NCBI GenBank assembly: GCA_033064195.1
Contig: JARBJD010000164.1
Span: 62,001-126,000 of the forward strand
Direction of reading: 5' to 3'
Origin: Blattamonas nauphoetae
Lineage: Eukaryota; Preaxostyla; Oxymonadida
DNA length: 64,000 bases
In this document: piece after piece, positions 13,688 through 24,846 of the stretch
Layout of the letters: each line of letters begins with the position of its first letter
Numbering within the stretch: position 1 is the stretch's first letter
Made by a program: the position numbers and the translations under genes
The notes under the pieces: model-generated
Told to the model about the DNA's origin: nothing
The model's input: the letters and a program-made list of their open reading frames with translations, nothing else
Database searches by the model: none

Positions 13688-14168
13688 TCAATATGAATCA
13701 GGTCGGCAAATTGTCATCATAAAATAAAGAAGATATCTTGTGAACAGACAGCATGACTTTTTGGTGTAACAGGAGAGGCAGACTCCTTTTGATTTGTTGG
13801 GTTCAAGTAACGCAGTTTGGTTTCGACATCTAGGTAATGGACGGTGAATACATGGAAGAGCGTGTCAAGTGTTAATAGTCGCAGAAATGATGGAAAGAGT
13901 TGATGAGACAAATGTAGGGAAGCAGAGAAGCAAACCGTGGACAAATCGTTCGTTCACAACTCCGACAGGGTTTAGCCTTTTTTGGGAGGAGATCATCACA
14001 AATGGGACATTTCAATTGTTGAGTTGACTCATTCATGTAAACTTCGAAAGAAGGGATGTCATATGTTGATAATTTCTCGATATCCTCCTTCAAAGCAGCC
14101 TCATCTTTCGAGGCTATTGAGGCTGTTACCGCTGTATTGACAGTAGCGGTTTTTGGGGCTTTTGACAT
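13688..14168 (-). CDS. small cysteine-rich zinc-finger protein
   Basis: Two-exon gene. Exon 1 from ATG 14168 encodes an Ala/Thr-rich N-terminus, a short acidic helix and a CPICDDLLPKKAKPC element followed by C-x2-C and C-x2-C pairs. Splicing of 13830-13935 (106 nt, ending CTAG) joins ...TICPR to CRNQTALLEPN and then GVCLSCYTKKSC, completing a second cysteine cluster before a TGA at 13688. The cysteine spacing suggests two cross-braced zinc sites but is not a standard RING. The predicted product is about 125 residues. Nothing in the neighbourhood indicates a role; the gene sits 45 bp downstream-side of the giant armadillo gene, on the same strand. Confidence 0.6.
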
Positions 14169-14400
14169 TAAGTTTATGGGTTCTAGAAATCCTCCAACAA
14201 ATGGAGATATATCTCGATATTGGATCCAATAGTGAGCTTCAAATTATCAGATAGTCTCACCTCCCTTATTTTATTCACGTAAGTTCATTCAAAGAGGACA
14301 TCCAACCATGAAGACAAAATGCCACTCTGGCGAATAAAGATCGAAGGAAGATGAAAAAGAAGGAGAAATTGATCGCAAGAGAAACATAAGAATGGATATG

Positions 14401-16519
14401 TCACCTTTTGCTTTTATCTGCTTTGAATATATTCGCCAAATTCATTCCTAGTTGTTGTGGTGTTGTTTTAAGATATTTTTCCTTTCGTTCGGTGAATGGC
14501 TCCTCATTGTATCTGAAAGAAGAGAATGAGGGGTCCGAGAAACATACGTGTTAAAAAACTTGGTGTATGCTGGAAGAAGCTCAGCTGTGAAGTCTTTGAC
14601 AACCTCTTGTCGCAAACTTTCGTTTGTGATTGTAAATGTGCTGATTTCATCGAGCATCGATTCAAAATGTATGTTGAAAGTGTTCCATTTTTCTTTGATA
14701 GCATTTCGACTAATTTTGAGCATTGGAGCACGTGGTTCGCGGTCATTCCCTTTTCGCTTGATCTCAACATTTGTTTCGAGTGATGGAATGAGAGTGCTCA
14801 TATAATGTTCGAGAAGAGCTTTGCGATGCATTTCATATCGTTTTCGAATGTTCTCCTCTCGTTCTCTCGTCACAACAGTTCGCAGCGTGACCACAACATT
14901 GATGGTTTGTGAGATATAGTGAAAATTGTTCATTAAGAAGACATGAACATGGCCTTTGTTTTTCACAACATCAGCCTTTGCTTGAAGAGTATTCGAGAGC
15001 TGTTCCAAGATACCTTCAACAGTTGATATCAAACCAGAACATCTCAGAAGTGTGGATTCAGGGACAGGAAGATATTCGATCTTCTTTCCGTTTGGAACTG
15101 GCTTGTTATCCGTCCAGAGTGGTGCCGGATTGCCTGGAGTTGAATATATGGCAGTTGGATCATCAACGAGAATTGGTGTTTTTTGAAGAGCAAAACTGGC
15201 TGTGAGATTCATTGTCAGAGACTTGATACAAAGTTGAGGCGCGCTGAAGAAGGGAGCATTCTCTTTGAGAACCTCACTGACAGTGAGAGGAAACTCGAGA
15301 AGTCTTCGCATGTACAATACAGAAGCACTTGCACATGGGTGAACAGTTGCATTGAGTGTGATTGGTTTGATTGAGTTCGCGACCGACAAAGTATGTTCAG
15401 TCAGTAAAGCTCTGAAAATGACTACAGACAAAGAGAGAACACACTTTACTCGTGTCCCAGCACTCACAAGACATTCAGCGAATTGTTGAAGGGCATATTT
15501 CGTATCTTTGAAGGCTTGGATGAATTCATTTCGCGATGACATGATAGCCTGGATTACATCGAGAATTTTGATATCTTCGTCAATTGATTGCGACGAAGAC
15601 AGACACACAGCTCGGACAATCGAACAAAAAAGATCGACTGCAGGCCGAATAATCGGTTCATAAATTGATTCGTTGAAGCCGATTGCTGCACTCATAACTG
15701 AGCGCTCAAATTGGAATATACTGAGCATATGATCTATAAATTTGAGGACGGGATGACTGTTGATGACGTACATTCCCTCACCACCATCCATATCGATGAA
15801 ACGAGATCTTTGTTCTTCGAGTGGCTCACAATTGGATTGCATGGCTTGGGTTCGAATCTCTTGATACTTCTTCTGATAGTCTTTCCTTTCAGCTTCGTCT
15901 AGATAACTAGACAGGTGAGGGAGGATCAGCAGAGTTTCGTGTTTCGTGAAGTTGTATTTGAAGACCATCTCTTCAGGTCTTTCCATTGTTCCAAAAAGTG
16001 TCAGTGCCTCCGAATATTTCCTCTCAAGAATCTCGTAAGTCTGATTGAGGAGTACCCGATAGTCAGATAACACTTTATTCGCTGACTGACCGTATGTGGA
16101 TCGTAACGTGTTCAGAGTTTTGATATTTACGAGCGCCTGATCGAGTGTTCTGAGGTATGATGTAAGATCCTTCAATTGTGGCTCTGAAAAAGTAAAATGA
16201 TACACAAATAATCTCGAATACCTCGAGAGAGAGTATGTTGAATTGTCATCGGAATTTGAAAGCGGTCAAATGTTGATTCCATCGATTTTATTGCATCATT
16301 GAGATTTTTATGTTTGATTTTATTGATTTTCGTTTTTTCAACAAGTGGTTTGACTTTATTGTGGAGAGTGGTGAATCGTTCATCAAAATCGTTGAGAATG
16401 TCAGAAGTATAGCCAGATGTTTGTTCAAAGAGCGCTAGTTTAGTTCTAATTGCATCTAGTTTTTGTTCTTCCTGCTGTACAAGGATACGAACTGGTTTTG
16501 ATTGAAACTGATGCGTCAT
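14401..16519 (-). CDS. EXOC7: exocyst complex subunit EXO70
   Basis: EXO70 tethers secretory vesicles to the plasma membrane and binds phosphoinositides through its C-terminal helical bundle. The N-terminus has the family's coiled region (FDERFTTLHNKVKPLVEKT). The middle is helical, and the C-terminus carries VFLMNNFHYI (family LLNNYNYI), KEKWNTFNIHFESML and LLPAYTKFFNTY. Splicing of 14513-14547 (35 nt) replaces a spurious tail with EKYLKTTPQQLGMNLANIF, which matches the EXO70 KYIKYTPEDLE-type end, and stops at TGA 14401. A second intron is 16184-16221. A GT-AG pair near 15405-15440 is not used, because removing it breaks the frame. The ATG at 16519 is only 29 bp from the divergent VMA12 start. 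Confidence 0.85.
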
Positions 16520-16548
16520 CAAAAAAATGATGGTTTTTCAATCTCTTC
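16520..16548. promoter_or_regulatory. 29-bp spacer between divergent EXO70 and VMA12 start codons
   Basis: The two ATGs point away from each other with 29 bp between them, including an A7 run and a T5 run. Any promoter must lie here or inside one of the coding regions, and 5' UTRs must be very short or overlap the other gene. Confidence 0.45.
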
Positions 16549-17302
16549 ATGACAGAGGATAGTGAAGCCACTCTCTTTCTCAGATTAACACCAAAACTCA
16601 AGGAAGAAGTTACCAAACAGGCCAACAAAGTTGGAAAAGAGAAAGGAGCCGCGTGGAAAGTGGCACTCAAAGAACGCGATGATTGTATACCACTCCACGT
16701 CGTACACGACATATGTTCTACTGTATATGGAAAGGATCACCTTCAAGAGGGAACTGAATGGATGAAATATGTCTTCTCAATATCCTCAGTCATCACACCA
16801 ACCACATCTGTATGCGGACTTCATTCTCGCCTCATTTTTCCAGAGAGAACCTCTCTCTGACTTTGAACAATCTCGTATGGATGGTGAAATTGCCCAGTAT
16901 AATCGAATGATTGGTTCTGCTGGAGTAGTATGTCATCTAATTTCTCCATTCTTCATTCGTACTCTCCAGCCTCCCCTTCGAAGAGAAACCCCTCAAAAGA
17001 AGTTCAAATCAGAGTTTAGAGGTCTTATCCACGACATTAGCCCTGTCATAGGTTCCGTCCTCTCATGTATTGCTGCCTTCGTTGCAGTTTATTTCGTGTT
17101 GGATTCTCATAAGAGCTTCCCGACACCGATGATCGTCGGATATTCATTGATTGCAGCAGCTATTGTTGCAGTTGCAGAGATTGGCCTGTACCTCATTGCG
17201 CGACGGCGGAAGAGAATGGATGAGAGAAAGAAACATAGTCACACTCGAACTCAACCGAAGATCACTCCAAGCCAAAGTACCAAAAAAGCCAAAAATGATT
17301 AA
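16549..17302 (+). CDS. TMEM199: V-ATPase assembly factor VMA12/TMEM199-like
   Basis: ER membrane factor needed to assemble the V0 sector of the vacuolar ATPase. The recognisable part is the C-terminal family domain: KKFKSEFRGLIHDISPV followed by two closely spaced membrane helices (about 17035-17110 and 17125-17200), with the VAEIGLYLI motif in the second, then a basic tail. Exon 1 starts at ATG 16549. The frame change near 16771 is best explained by intron 16771-16843 (73 nt, pyrimidine-rich 3' end); a 19-nt intron from the same donor would keep the same frame but is less likely. A second intron, 16925-16969, is 45 nt with no stop, so retention would also be in frame. Divergent from EXO70. 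Confidence 0.7.
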
Positions 17303-17532
17303 GTTTTCATTCGATCTGAAGATCTATTCACGAATTACTTTCTCTTTCTTAACATTTCACAGGCGAGTATTGTTTGTCAATTAATACTACTCTTTCATCG
17401 TAATAAAACATTCTGCTGCAATAACTGTTCGGATTATGATCAAATGAAGGATTTGAATTGCTTTTTAGGACTCTTAGTGATTCCAGAGTTGTTCGATGGG
17501 TCGATCGTCCTCACGCCAAACAGATCTGAATC

Positions 17533-18198
17533 ATGACAAGGCGAAGGAACTATCCAGATGTCCCGGAGATGGACTATCCTCGAGAAGCTCCAGCAGAGCG
17601 TGCAGTTCCACAAGTTAAAAAAGCCAGTTGGCAGGAAGAAACAATCGCTCCAGCTGAGAATAAGGTCATCGTATTTGATGAAGGTGTGGATAAACACTAT
17701 CTTTTCATCATTTTTTCAACTTTTTTCTACAATCAGTTGATAATTTTGTGGTTGCGCTGGCTGATTCGGAAGACCTAACACAGAGGGTAGCCGATGCTCC
17801 AATAGCAAAACAACAAGCTTTACCTTCGTTGGATGAACTTGATAATCAGCTAAGAGCAGTTAAAGGTCAAAAAATCGTGTGACATTTGTTTCTGTCTGTT
17901 CACGGACGATGTAGGATTCTAGAGGATTTGATATTTCCGTACTACTCTCAGGAATCTTTCCTGAACGCTTTATTGAGGAGAGAGACGAGAAATGGGATCA
18001 CAGTACTCTCCTCACGACTGTCAGCGATGATCTCCAAGCCGACACCAAACTTCAGTCAGCTTTGAATCAAGTCCGACCATCTTCCTATTTTCTTCATGAT
18101 ATTTTTAGAATGCTGAACAGGGAAAGCAGAAACGAACTTCTTTTAAAAAAGAAACTCCAATGTTCACACAAACGATGGGACCGGGTAGACTTCCTTAA
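17533..18198 (+). CDS. IFT43: intraflagellar transport protein IFT43
   Basis: IFT-A complex subunit for retrograde transport in flagella. Splicing of 17684-17736, 17877-17914 and 18071-18108 (53, 38 and 38 nt) gives a product of about 180 residues. It contains SLDELDNQLRAVKG, then DISVLLSGIFPE and EKWDHSTLLTTVSDDL. These match the family order seen in animal IFT43: YRDLDNDL, DLKLLTKVLAPE and WDWDHLFTEVSSEV. The N-terminus also carries the VKKASWQEE element near the usual position. The ATG at 17533 is the first in frame and the gene ends at TAA 18196. It shows the organism builds a flagellum. The next gene starts 47 bp downstream. Confidence 0.8.
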
Positions 18199-18245
18199 TT
18201 TCCTCCATTTCACTCACATATAGATATTTTTTTCCGAGATTTAAT

Positions 18246-21200
18246 ATGAAATTCTCAAAATTTACCACCAACATCCAACGATCGACCCATTTCGATTCTA
18301 TGTTAGTTGAACAAGCGAAGAAAATCGTCGAAATGACGATTTCCAAATGGAAATTGTCCAAAATGTTCGCTGTAACACCATATCAGTCGTCAGATCACGC
18401 ACACACATTCATAGTCACATTTTCTTCGCCAACCCAGGTCTGATCACTCATTTGGTGTAATGTCACTCATAACCAATCTTCATTGACATTTCTCTCGGAT
18501 TCTCATTCTTTATAGGAAATTCCAATCCCAGAAAGTGTTGTTAGGCTCTACTTTACTGTTGAATCCAAAGTTGACAGCGAGGAAACTCGCTGTTACTTCA
18601 ATTTCGAACACCAACAGTTTCGTCACGAAGTTGATGAGAATTTCATCCTCCCTGAATCTTGGATTGACAAACAGAATGAAAATAAATCCAAAGTATGTTC
18701 CAATTCACTCAATTCATCCACTCACTTCCAACAGCTTCAAAATCAATTCACATCGCTTGCCACTGTTCGATCTCTCAATGTCAGTCAGAAAATGACAGTT
18801 ACACATCTTTATAGTGTGATTCATGCAGAATGTGGTCGACGAATGATGAACAGGCGATTTCGAGATCTTTTTGACGGAAATGTTTGCACATACGACGCTC
18901 CAACAAATTCCATCTCTGTATACTCACGAACGACCACAAACGCAACCGTCTTCCGCGGTATTTTAAAAGCGACATCAACAGCTCTCGACACTTACCGCGG
19001 AACATGTATTCGCTGCTGTGTCTACAATAAGCTTCTCTTCGTCCAAATTCCCTCTCCCCCGCCAAATAATCCAGATCTCCCTCCGCAATATCTCACTTTC
19101 CAGGTTTATGACATCCTCTCGATGAAGAAACATCGGTTCTTCAGAATCCCCCTTCCCGGCCATCTCCAACGCAAAGATATCGGGATTGTCTCAATCACTA
19201 TGATGGAGAACACCGCGTTTGTGCTGATTACAATCGGAGATATGTTTGGAACCATCGATGGAGGCCTCTGCTCGCAAACGTGGGTTCTTTACTATCATCT
19301 CCCATCGATGGACGAAAGCAGTCTTGTCGAATCCGTCGAAGCCATTCAGGGCGTCGATGTGAAGGGTTCTGACGTTGGATGCTTCGAGATCCCGAAAGAT
19401 GCCCCCGCAGGTGAGAACGAAAGCGAGAGTCCGACGCCGGAGGATGGCGAGCAGAAAGACCTCATCATTTCAGATTTATGTGTCTATCCCGGACCAACGC
19501 GTCAAGTGGATGAGGATAATCTTATTTTGGTCTTCACACTCAACAGTTATTCGTCACTCGAATCTCTTCCCGAAATGTGGCCTCACAAGCTCCTCTTCTT
19601 CTCGTTTAGCAAAAAGCAGACCATCACAATCGTGAATCTCGAGTCCAGACAGAACGCTGGAGTCCACTTGCTACTCCACCCGCCACCAGCGAAAGACGAG
19701 CACCTCTCGTTCGAATATGGGAAGTACGGCTCGTCGACGTCGTGGTGGGACGGAGGAGAGGACGGAAGGGGGGGAGTGGGGAAGGGCACCGAGGCCAAGC
19801 CGCCCGGAGAGAGGCAGAAAGAGAGGCAGAGGAGCGAGCCAAGCAGCGAGTTCCATTCGGAGACGGTGTCGAGGCGGTCGAGGAAGAGCAGAGAGGAGGA
19901 TTCTGTGGTGGACGATGCCAGCACCGTCGACAACGAGGAGGACGAGCAGCGCGGGAAGATCAACTTCAGACATCGATTGGGTGTGACGGAATCTTCGCAT
20001 CTCTTCAAATATCCCCACACTGTCCAACGCTTCGCCCAGTCCAGCCGACCTGTCGATCCACTCGACCCAGAAGCAGCCGAAGAGACGAACAACGCCGAAG
20101 ACGAGGAGGAGCCGGAAGCAGTTGTGAACGACATTCCAAACTGTGTGGCTGTGGATGCCCAGCACATCGTTGTGGTGTACTCGCGGGTGATTGTCGTGTG
20201 GGTGCTGAAGGACGGCCTCCCTTCGCCAGGCATTCCGCCGTACGAGATGACAGGCCATCAGCGCGGGACGGTCACGCAGCTCCTTCTCAGGACACCGTTC
20301 TGCGTGTCTGCTTGCAGCATCGATGAGTGTGTCACTCTCTTCTCAACATGTGTTTTGATTCTCTCTTTTTCAGAAATAAGGACACTCTCGACGAGATGTT
20401 CTTGTGGAACCTGAACACACACCTCTGCGTCCACAAACTCCAACCGCGCGACTCCCTCTGCACACACCTCTCCTCGCTCATTTCACTCTCCTCCCCGCCG
20501 CAGTTTGCAGGCTCTTTCTTTCTCCACTCCTCCCACGTCCCCAACTCCCAACAAGCCGCCTCCGACTCGCTCGCCGTCGATCCTGCGAAGGACAAGGACG
20601 GCAAGGCGACTTCGGACGACCTCGGCTTTGGCGGCAAGTCTGCGCAGTCGGGTGCCAAGCAGAGATCGATCATGTTCACCTCATTCACGAAGGAGAGTCT
20701 GAGGATCGGAAACCTCACCACGTGGTCTGTCCCCGACTTCCTCAGCGAGGCCAGAGCCACACAGCTCGACACCGGAAGCAGCTCTCTGTCCAACATCGCT
20801 GCACTTCAATCTGCGATTCGAGGACGCAGGCAGACCACCACACTTCGAGCCGGACAGGAGCATCCTGAGCCGACTCCACTCGACCTCGTGCCGGTTCTGG
20901 AACGGCTGGCGATCTCCATCGGGATGGTCACGAAGTCGAAAAAGAAGAAGAAGAAGGAGGGCGAGACCGGGCAGAGCGAAGAGGACGAAGGAAGTGTGGA
21001 CGGACTTGTGGAAGTGCTGGTGGGACTCGGAGACGGGCGGATGATGCTGTACGAAGTTGTGGAGGAGATCAGCCACGCTTCGGACAAGATGACTCCGATC
21101 GCGGAGGAGACGGAAGAGCCCGAGGCCGACGAAGCCAAACCCAAATTCACGTACCTCCCGCCCCTCCCCGCCCTCCCGCCCCCCATCGACCCCCGCATGC

Positions 21201-22018
21201 GTCTCCGGTTCACCCCATTCTCCATCTGCAACGGGCAGTTCCTTCCGCTGGACGTTGTGAATGGGATCCCACTCGAGAACGACGTCACCTTCCCCACCAT
21301 CGACGCGTTCGCCCAGCACAATTGGATGAAGACCCCGCACATCATCGGCTGCCACTTCTACGACGCCCTCTCGTTTATGGACAACGGCACGTTTGTGATG
21401 ACTCTCCCCCCGCTGGTCAACCCGGCCGACGGGAAGAAGGTGAACGGAGTGAAGATTCAGGGCCAATGGAAGCTGTATGTTCCACAGCCGTTCTCCACCA
21501 CTGCCCTGTCCATCCAGAACCTCAGCTCGCAACGAGCGATGGAGACACTGTCCACACAACACCTGCAGGTTGTCCTCGTTGGGTTGAATCGCACTCCACT
21601 GAAGGAAGTCGGCGACGAGGGGCTGTCGAGCGACAAGTGGGAGTCTGTCCAGCAGCGTCTCAGAAAAAGCGAAACGGAGACCGATCCCAACATCCTCAAA
21701 ACATTTGCAGAGTGGGACAGTTCTGAAGACGAGCTGACTCAAGTGCTGAAGAGGACGGGGAAGGAGAAACGCTTCTTCGAAGACGAGGACAGGCGCGAGC
21801 AGGTCAAGGAGCTGATGGTGATGACCGTGCAGGACGGCGGGCTTCAGAACGGGTGGGTGCTGTCGGGCGAGGTCCGAGTCGAACCGAGCATGGCTGCTGC
21901 ACTGGGTGTTGAGTCTGAACCTGAAGAGCCGTTGGAGCAGAGTGGGGAGGTGATCAAAGTGGACGAGATTTATATGATGAAGTCGTTTGCAGGACCATTC
22001 TTCGGAAGGAAAGGATAG
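18246..22018 (+). CDS. large WD40-type beta-propeller protein, family unassigned
   Basis: Four exons join in frame across introns 18438-18515, 18693-18734 and 20327-20373. The product is about 1,190 residues and mostly beta-strand. The third junction completes a WD-like blade: HQRGTVTQLLLRT, then SACSID and EMFLWNLNTHLCVHKL. Charged low-complexity linkers interrupt the propeller at 19720-19960 (Gly/Arg/Glu-rich) and near 20935-20990 (a short lysine run followed by acidic residues). The N-terminal 120 residues are helical and unassigned. No enzyme motif is visible. A scaffold role in trafficking or a complex is plausible from architecture only. It follows IFT43 in tandem at 47 bp, but the phase-matched exons argue for a separate gene starting at ATG 18246. 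Confidence 0.65.
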
Positions 22019-22249
22019 AGGAGTTTATCATCAATGTATTCCTTTTTCACCAACACGTTTTTTTTTTGATTTTATCATTTTTCTGAGATTGATTTTTATG
22101 TCACATGAACAGAGCAGAACTGTCCATTCTCAGGCTTGGACAACGAACTCGCTGGGTCGATCGATCTAGTGCTGTATCTGTGGACTATTCGACTTATATA
22201 ATACCTTTCTTTGTCAATTACGAGTCGGCGTTTTCTTATTGTTGTCAAG

Positions 22250-23173
22250 ATGAACGAATTAGATGCGCTCATTAGACAGACAGGCGGACTTCAAGAACAC
22301 GACTTTGACGCGTTTATCTCCAAGGCAACTGAGATTATGAGACATATTCGCTTCAATCTCAACGTTTTATTCATTCCGGAAGAGCTGGCTGTTTCACTTG
22401 TCTCAGTATCGGAGTCAGACACAAGCGGTTTCGTCGATCTCATCGAGAACCTTTACAGATTTGATAACCAGCTGCTGTCAGAAGAAACAGCCTCTTTTTC
22501 CTCTGACATCATCATGTTTTTGTCCTTTCAGAGGGTATTTGAAATCCTTGAATCAAGCCTGGTTTCCACGACAATTCTGTTCACTCAGCCTCATCTTCAC
22601 CCTCTTTCAAGTCCATCTCTGCATAACTCCCTATTGAAACTTCTGTCTTTGTTTGTTCAGCTCGCCTTTTCCCACCCTCTCACTCGCATCTACACACCTC
22701 TGTCAAACAAACAAGCGACTGTGTGTTTTACCATTCTACGATGTGCATTGATACCATGCCGCCAATATTTGCACGTCCTCTGCCAGACCTATCGGAAAGC
22801 TACTGATCGAACGTTTGTTTATTGGTTTCTTTCGCTTGTGGGACGTCTCCTACGCCTTAGTCCACTCAACGAAGAAATTGCGCGTTTTTCACGATTCATT
22901 CCTTTTGGTTACGTGATTCCACACATTCTCGTCGAAAGCGAAGATGATCACACTGTCCGAGACAATCTTGTTGAACTGTCATCTGGCATGGCCGAGTGGA
23001 AGAAGAGGGACTCGAGCACATTCCACGTTGGATTGATTATCCTTCGTGATGTATTTTCCGAAGGATTTGACAATTGCTTGGAGATGAGATTGATGAACGA
23101 TGGCAAAGGAGGATGGTCGTCTAGCATTCAGATTTTCTCTCAACAAACCATTCGAGGTCTCGGAGGAAACTGA
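22250..23173 (+). CDS. helical protein of unknown function
   Basis: Single open frame of 308 residues from ATG 22250 to TGA 23171-23173. It is helical throughout with Leu/Phe-rich segments, for example SLLKLLSLFVQLAF and YWFLSLVGRLLRL. There is no signal peptide, and the hydrophobic stretches look like buried helices of a solenoid rather than membrane spans. No catalytic motif or cysteine cluster is visible. It lies in a run of four plus-strand genes with spacers of 73-230 bp. I do not recognise the family. Confidence 0.6.
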   Translation: MNELDALIRQTGGLQEHDFDAFISKATEIMRHIRFNLNVLFIPEELAVSLVSVSESDTSGFVDLIENLYRFDNQLLSEETASFSSDIIMFLSFQRVFEILESSLVSTTILFTQPHLHPLSSPSLHNSLLKLLSLFVQLAFSHPLTRIYTPLSNKQATVCFTILRCALIPCRQYLHVLCQTYRKATDRTFVYWFLSLVGRLLRLSPLNEEIARFSRFIPFGYVIPHILVESEDDHTVRDNLVELSSGMAEWKKRDSSTFHVGLIILRDVFSEGFDNCLEMRLMNDGKGGWSSSIQIFSQQTIRGLGGN

Positions 23174-23246
23174 ATTTCATCTTGAATAGTGTGTTTCAAT
23201 CTCGTTTGTGAAAATATTAAAATGAATGTGGAGCGGATCACATTAA

Positions 23247-24109
23247 ATGTCGTCAAAGCGAAAAACTCCAGTAGCTGATCTCATTGACCCTCAGCTCAAA
23301 GAAAAGTGTATCGGGATGATTCCAATCTTCGCACAAAAAGCGGTTGAACTGGAGAAATGTCGCCTCCAGTATAATCATATTGTTGAACCTGATTCAGGTC
23401 TGTACTTCCATGATGGTCAAACTGTTTCTCCTTTTCTCTTAACAATATGCTTTCTACACCCAGCTGAACTCTCTAGGATTCTCGACATCACGCGGGAAAC
23501 GCTCGATCATCCAGAGAACAAACATTGTCCAACCAACCCTGTATTCTTTTTTATCCTGCAATTTTATGTTTCTATTCACCAGGAAATTGATCGTATTGAT
23601 CAATTCGTCCAAGGACATCTTCTTGATTTCATCAACAACATGTCATCATTTCTCGTCTGGTTCACTCTCCAAAAACCAGCGATCTCAGAAAAACAATCAC
23701 TCGCTGCAGAAGTTATTGTATCTGTTTTTCTCTTTGAAATCCTTCAGGAGACTATTGCATCCGTAGTTGGTCAATTAGAGACAAGTGTCATTTTTCTCTT
23801 ATTTATCTCTACCAGGTGCTTCTGCTGGTCTCTCGAAGTTTTCTATGTACCACTCCACGCGAGCCCAACTTCTTACAAAGGTTCATTTTTTCTATTTTAC
23901 TTTTTTCTAGTACTACCAATTTCCTCATTTTGAAGATCTTCGAAATGCCATTATATCTGTTGATGCACAAGCGGTGACTACAAGTATTCACACGATTGCG
24001 GACCTCCGGTATAGTTTCCTTTTCTCATTTTGTCTGTAGCAATTTCTATCTCTTCGTTCATGATCTCGTTGGAAAGAACTTCGATAAAATGAACGCTTCT
24101 CATGAATAG
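23247..24109 (+). CDS. PSME3: PA28/REG proteasome activator subunit
   Basis: Subunit of the heptameric 11S cap that opens the 20S proteasome gate without ATP. Six exons join in frame over introns 23398-23463, 23541-23582, 23785-23815, 23881-23910 and 24009-24039 (30-66 nt), giving about 235 residues, the usual PA28 length. The C-terminal bundle is diagnostic: YHSTRAQLLTKYYQFPHFED aligns with the family's YYITRAKLVSKIAKYPHVED, and DLRNFYLFVHDLVGKNFDKM with the ELRNQYVTLHDMI region. The N-terminal helix is also PA28-like. A single gene suggests a homoheptamer of the gamma type, which is an inference. The protein ends NASHE at TAG 24107. Confidence 0.85.
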
Positions 24110-24218
24110 GTTTATTTTTACGGATATCCACAATGAACTTCACTTCATCTTTATTTATACGATTCTGTATCTTCTTTCAACCTAAATTCATCGAGCTCAT
24201 CAAGGACCCATAAGGAAA

Positions 24219-24574
24219 ATGGAAGAACCAGAATCTTTAATCGATGATATTGAGATCAGTGCACAGACAGGGGCTTCAGGAATGAAACAAGGCACATGGG
24301 GAAGAAAGCTCTGTGGGATTAATTGGAGAATTGACGTTCCAGTCCCAAGCGGCGATCAGGACGCAGATTCGACAACAGAACCACATGCCATCGTTGAAGC
24401 TTTGTTTTCTCACTTTTCTGCGAATGGAGACGAAGTTTGCCATTTCTGGTCATCATGACTCTTCTCAATCACAAGCTCTATGACAAAGTTCATTTCCGAC
24501 TTTCTCAAGCAAAACTCGATGAAATTGTCTCTTCATTCTCCAAAGCGTCAGCGTTTGCAAAGACTCATGTCTGA
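24219..24574 (+). CDS. COMM-domain protein with almost no N-terminal domain
   Basis: COMMD proteins assemble into the Commander complex that recycles endosomal cargo. Two exons join over intron 24435-24475 (41 nt). The product is about 105 residues. LCGINWRIDVPVP aligns with the COMMD1 GLSWRIDV core, and VHFRLSQAKLDEIVSSFSKA with the C-terminal helix of the COMM domain. Only about 30 residues precede the domain, so the usual N-terminal helical domain is missing, much as in human COMMD6. There are only 109 bp to the upstream gene, which leaves little room for a hidden exon. Which COMMD it represents is not settled. Confidence 0.7.
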
Positions 24575-24846
24575 GCCCTTCAATCATGCAATATCTTGAT
24601 TCTCTGTTGATTCAACTTCAATTCATCTTTGATTCTTTCTTTTCTTCGATTTACTCAATCTAATCACCAAGACAATCATGAAATCCATGTCCTCATTTAC
24701 ATCTGAACAAAGAACAGCGAACGCGAAGATCCATCTCGTTCTCTTCGTCCCTCAAATGCCGACCATCATTCAAGCTGTCAATTCTGGGTTCAGACATCTG
24801 TCCATATCATCTTCAATGTACATCCGCTTGGTCGCGAGTCTTCTCC

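Noticed and set aside
15405-15445. GT-AG pair inside EXO70
   Set aside because: Removing it with either acceptor brings an immediate stop; read-through is in frame.
16771-16789. A 19-nt intron in the VMA12-like gene
   Set aside because: The 73-nt alternative from the same donor restores the same frame and has a normal pyrimidine-rich 3' end, so an exceptional minimum size is not needed.
20681-21742. 353-codon minus-strand frame opposite the WD40-type gene
   Set aside because: Antisense shadow; the plus-strand frame is supported by phase-matched splicing.
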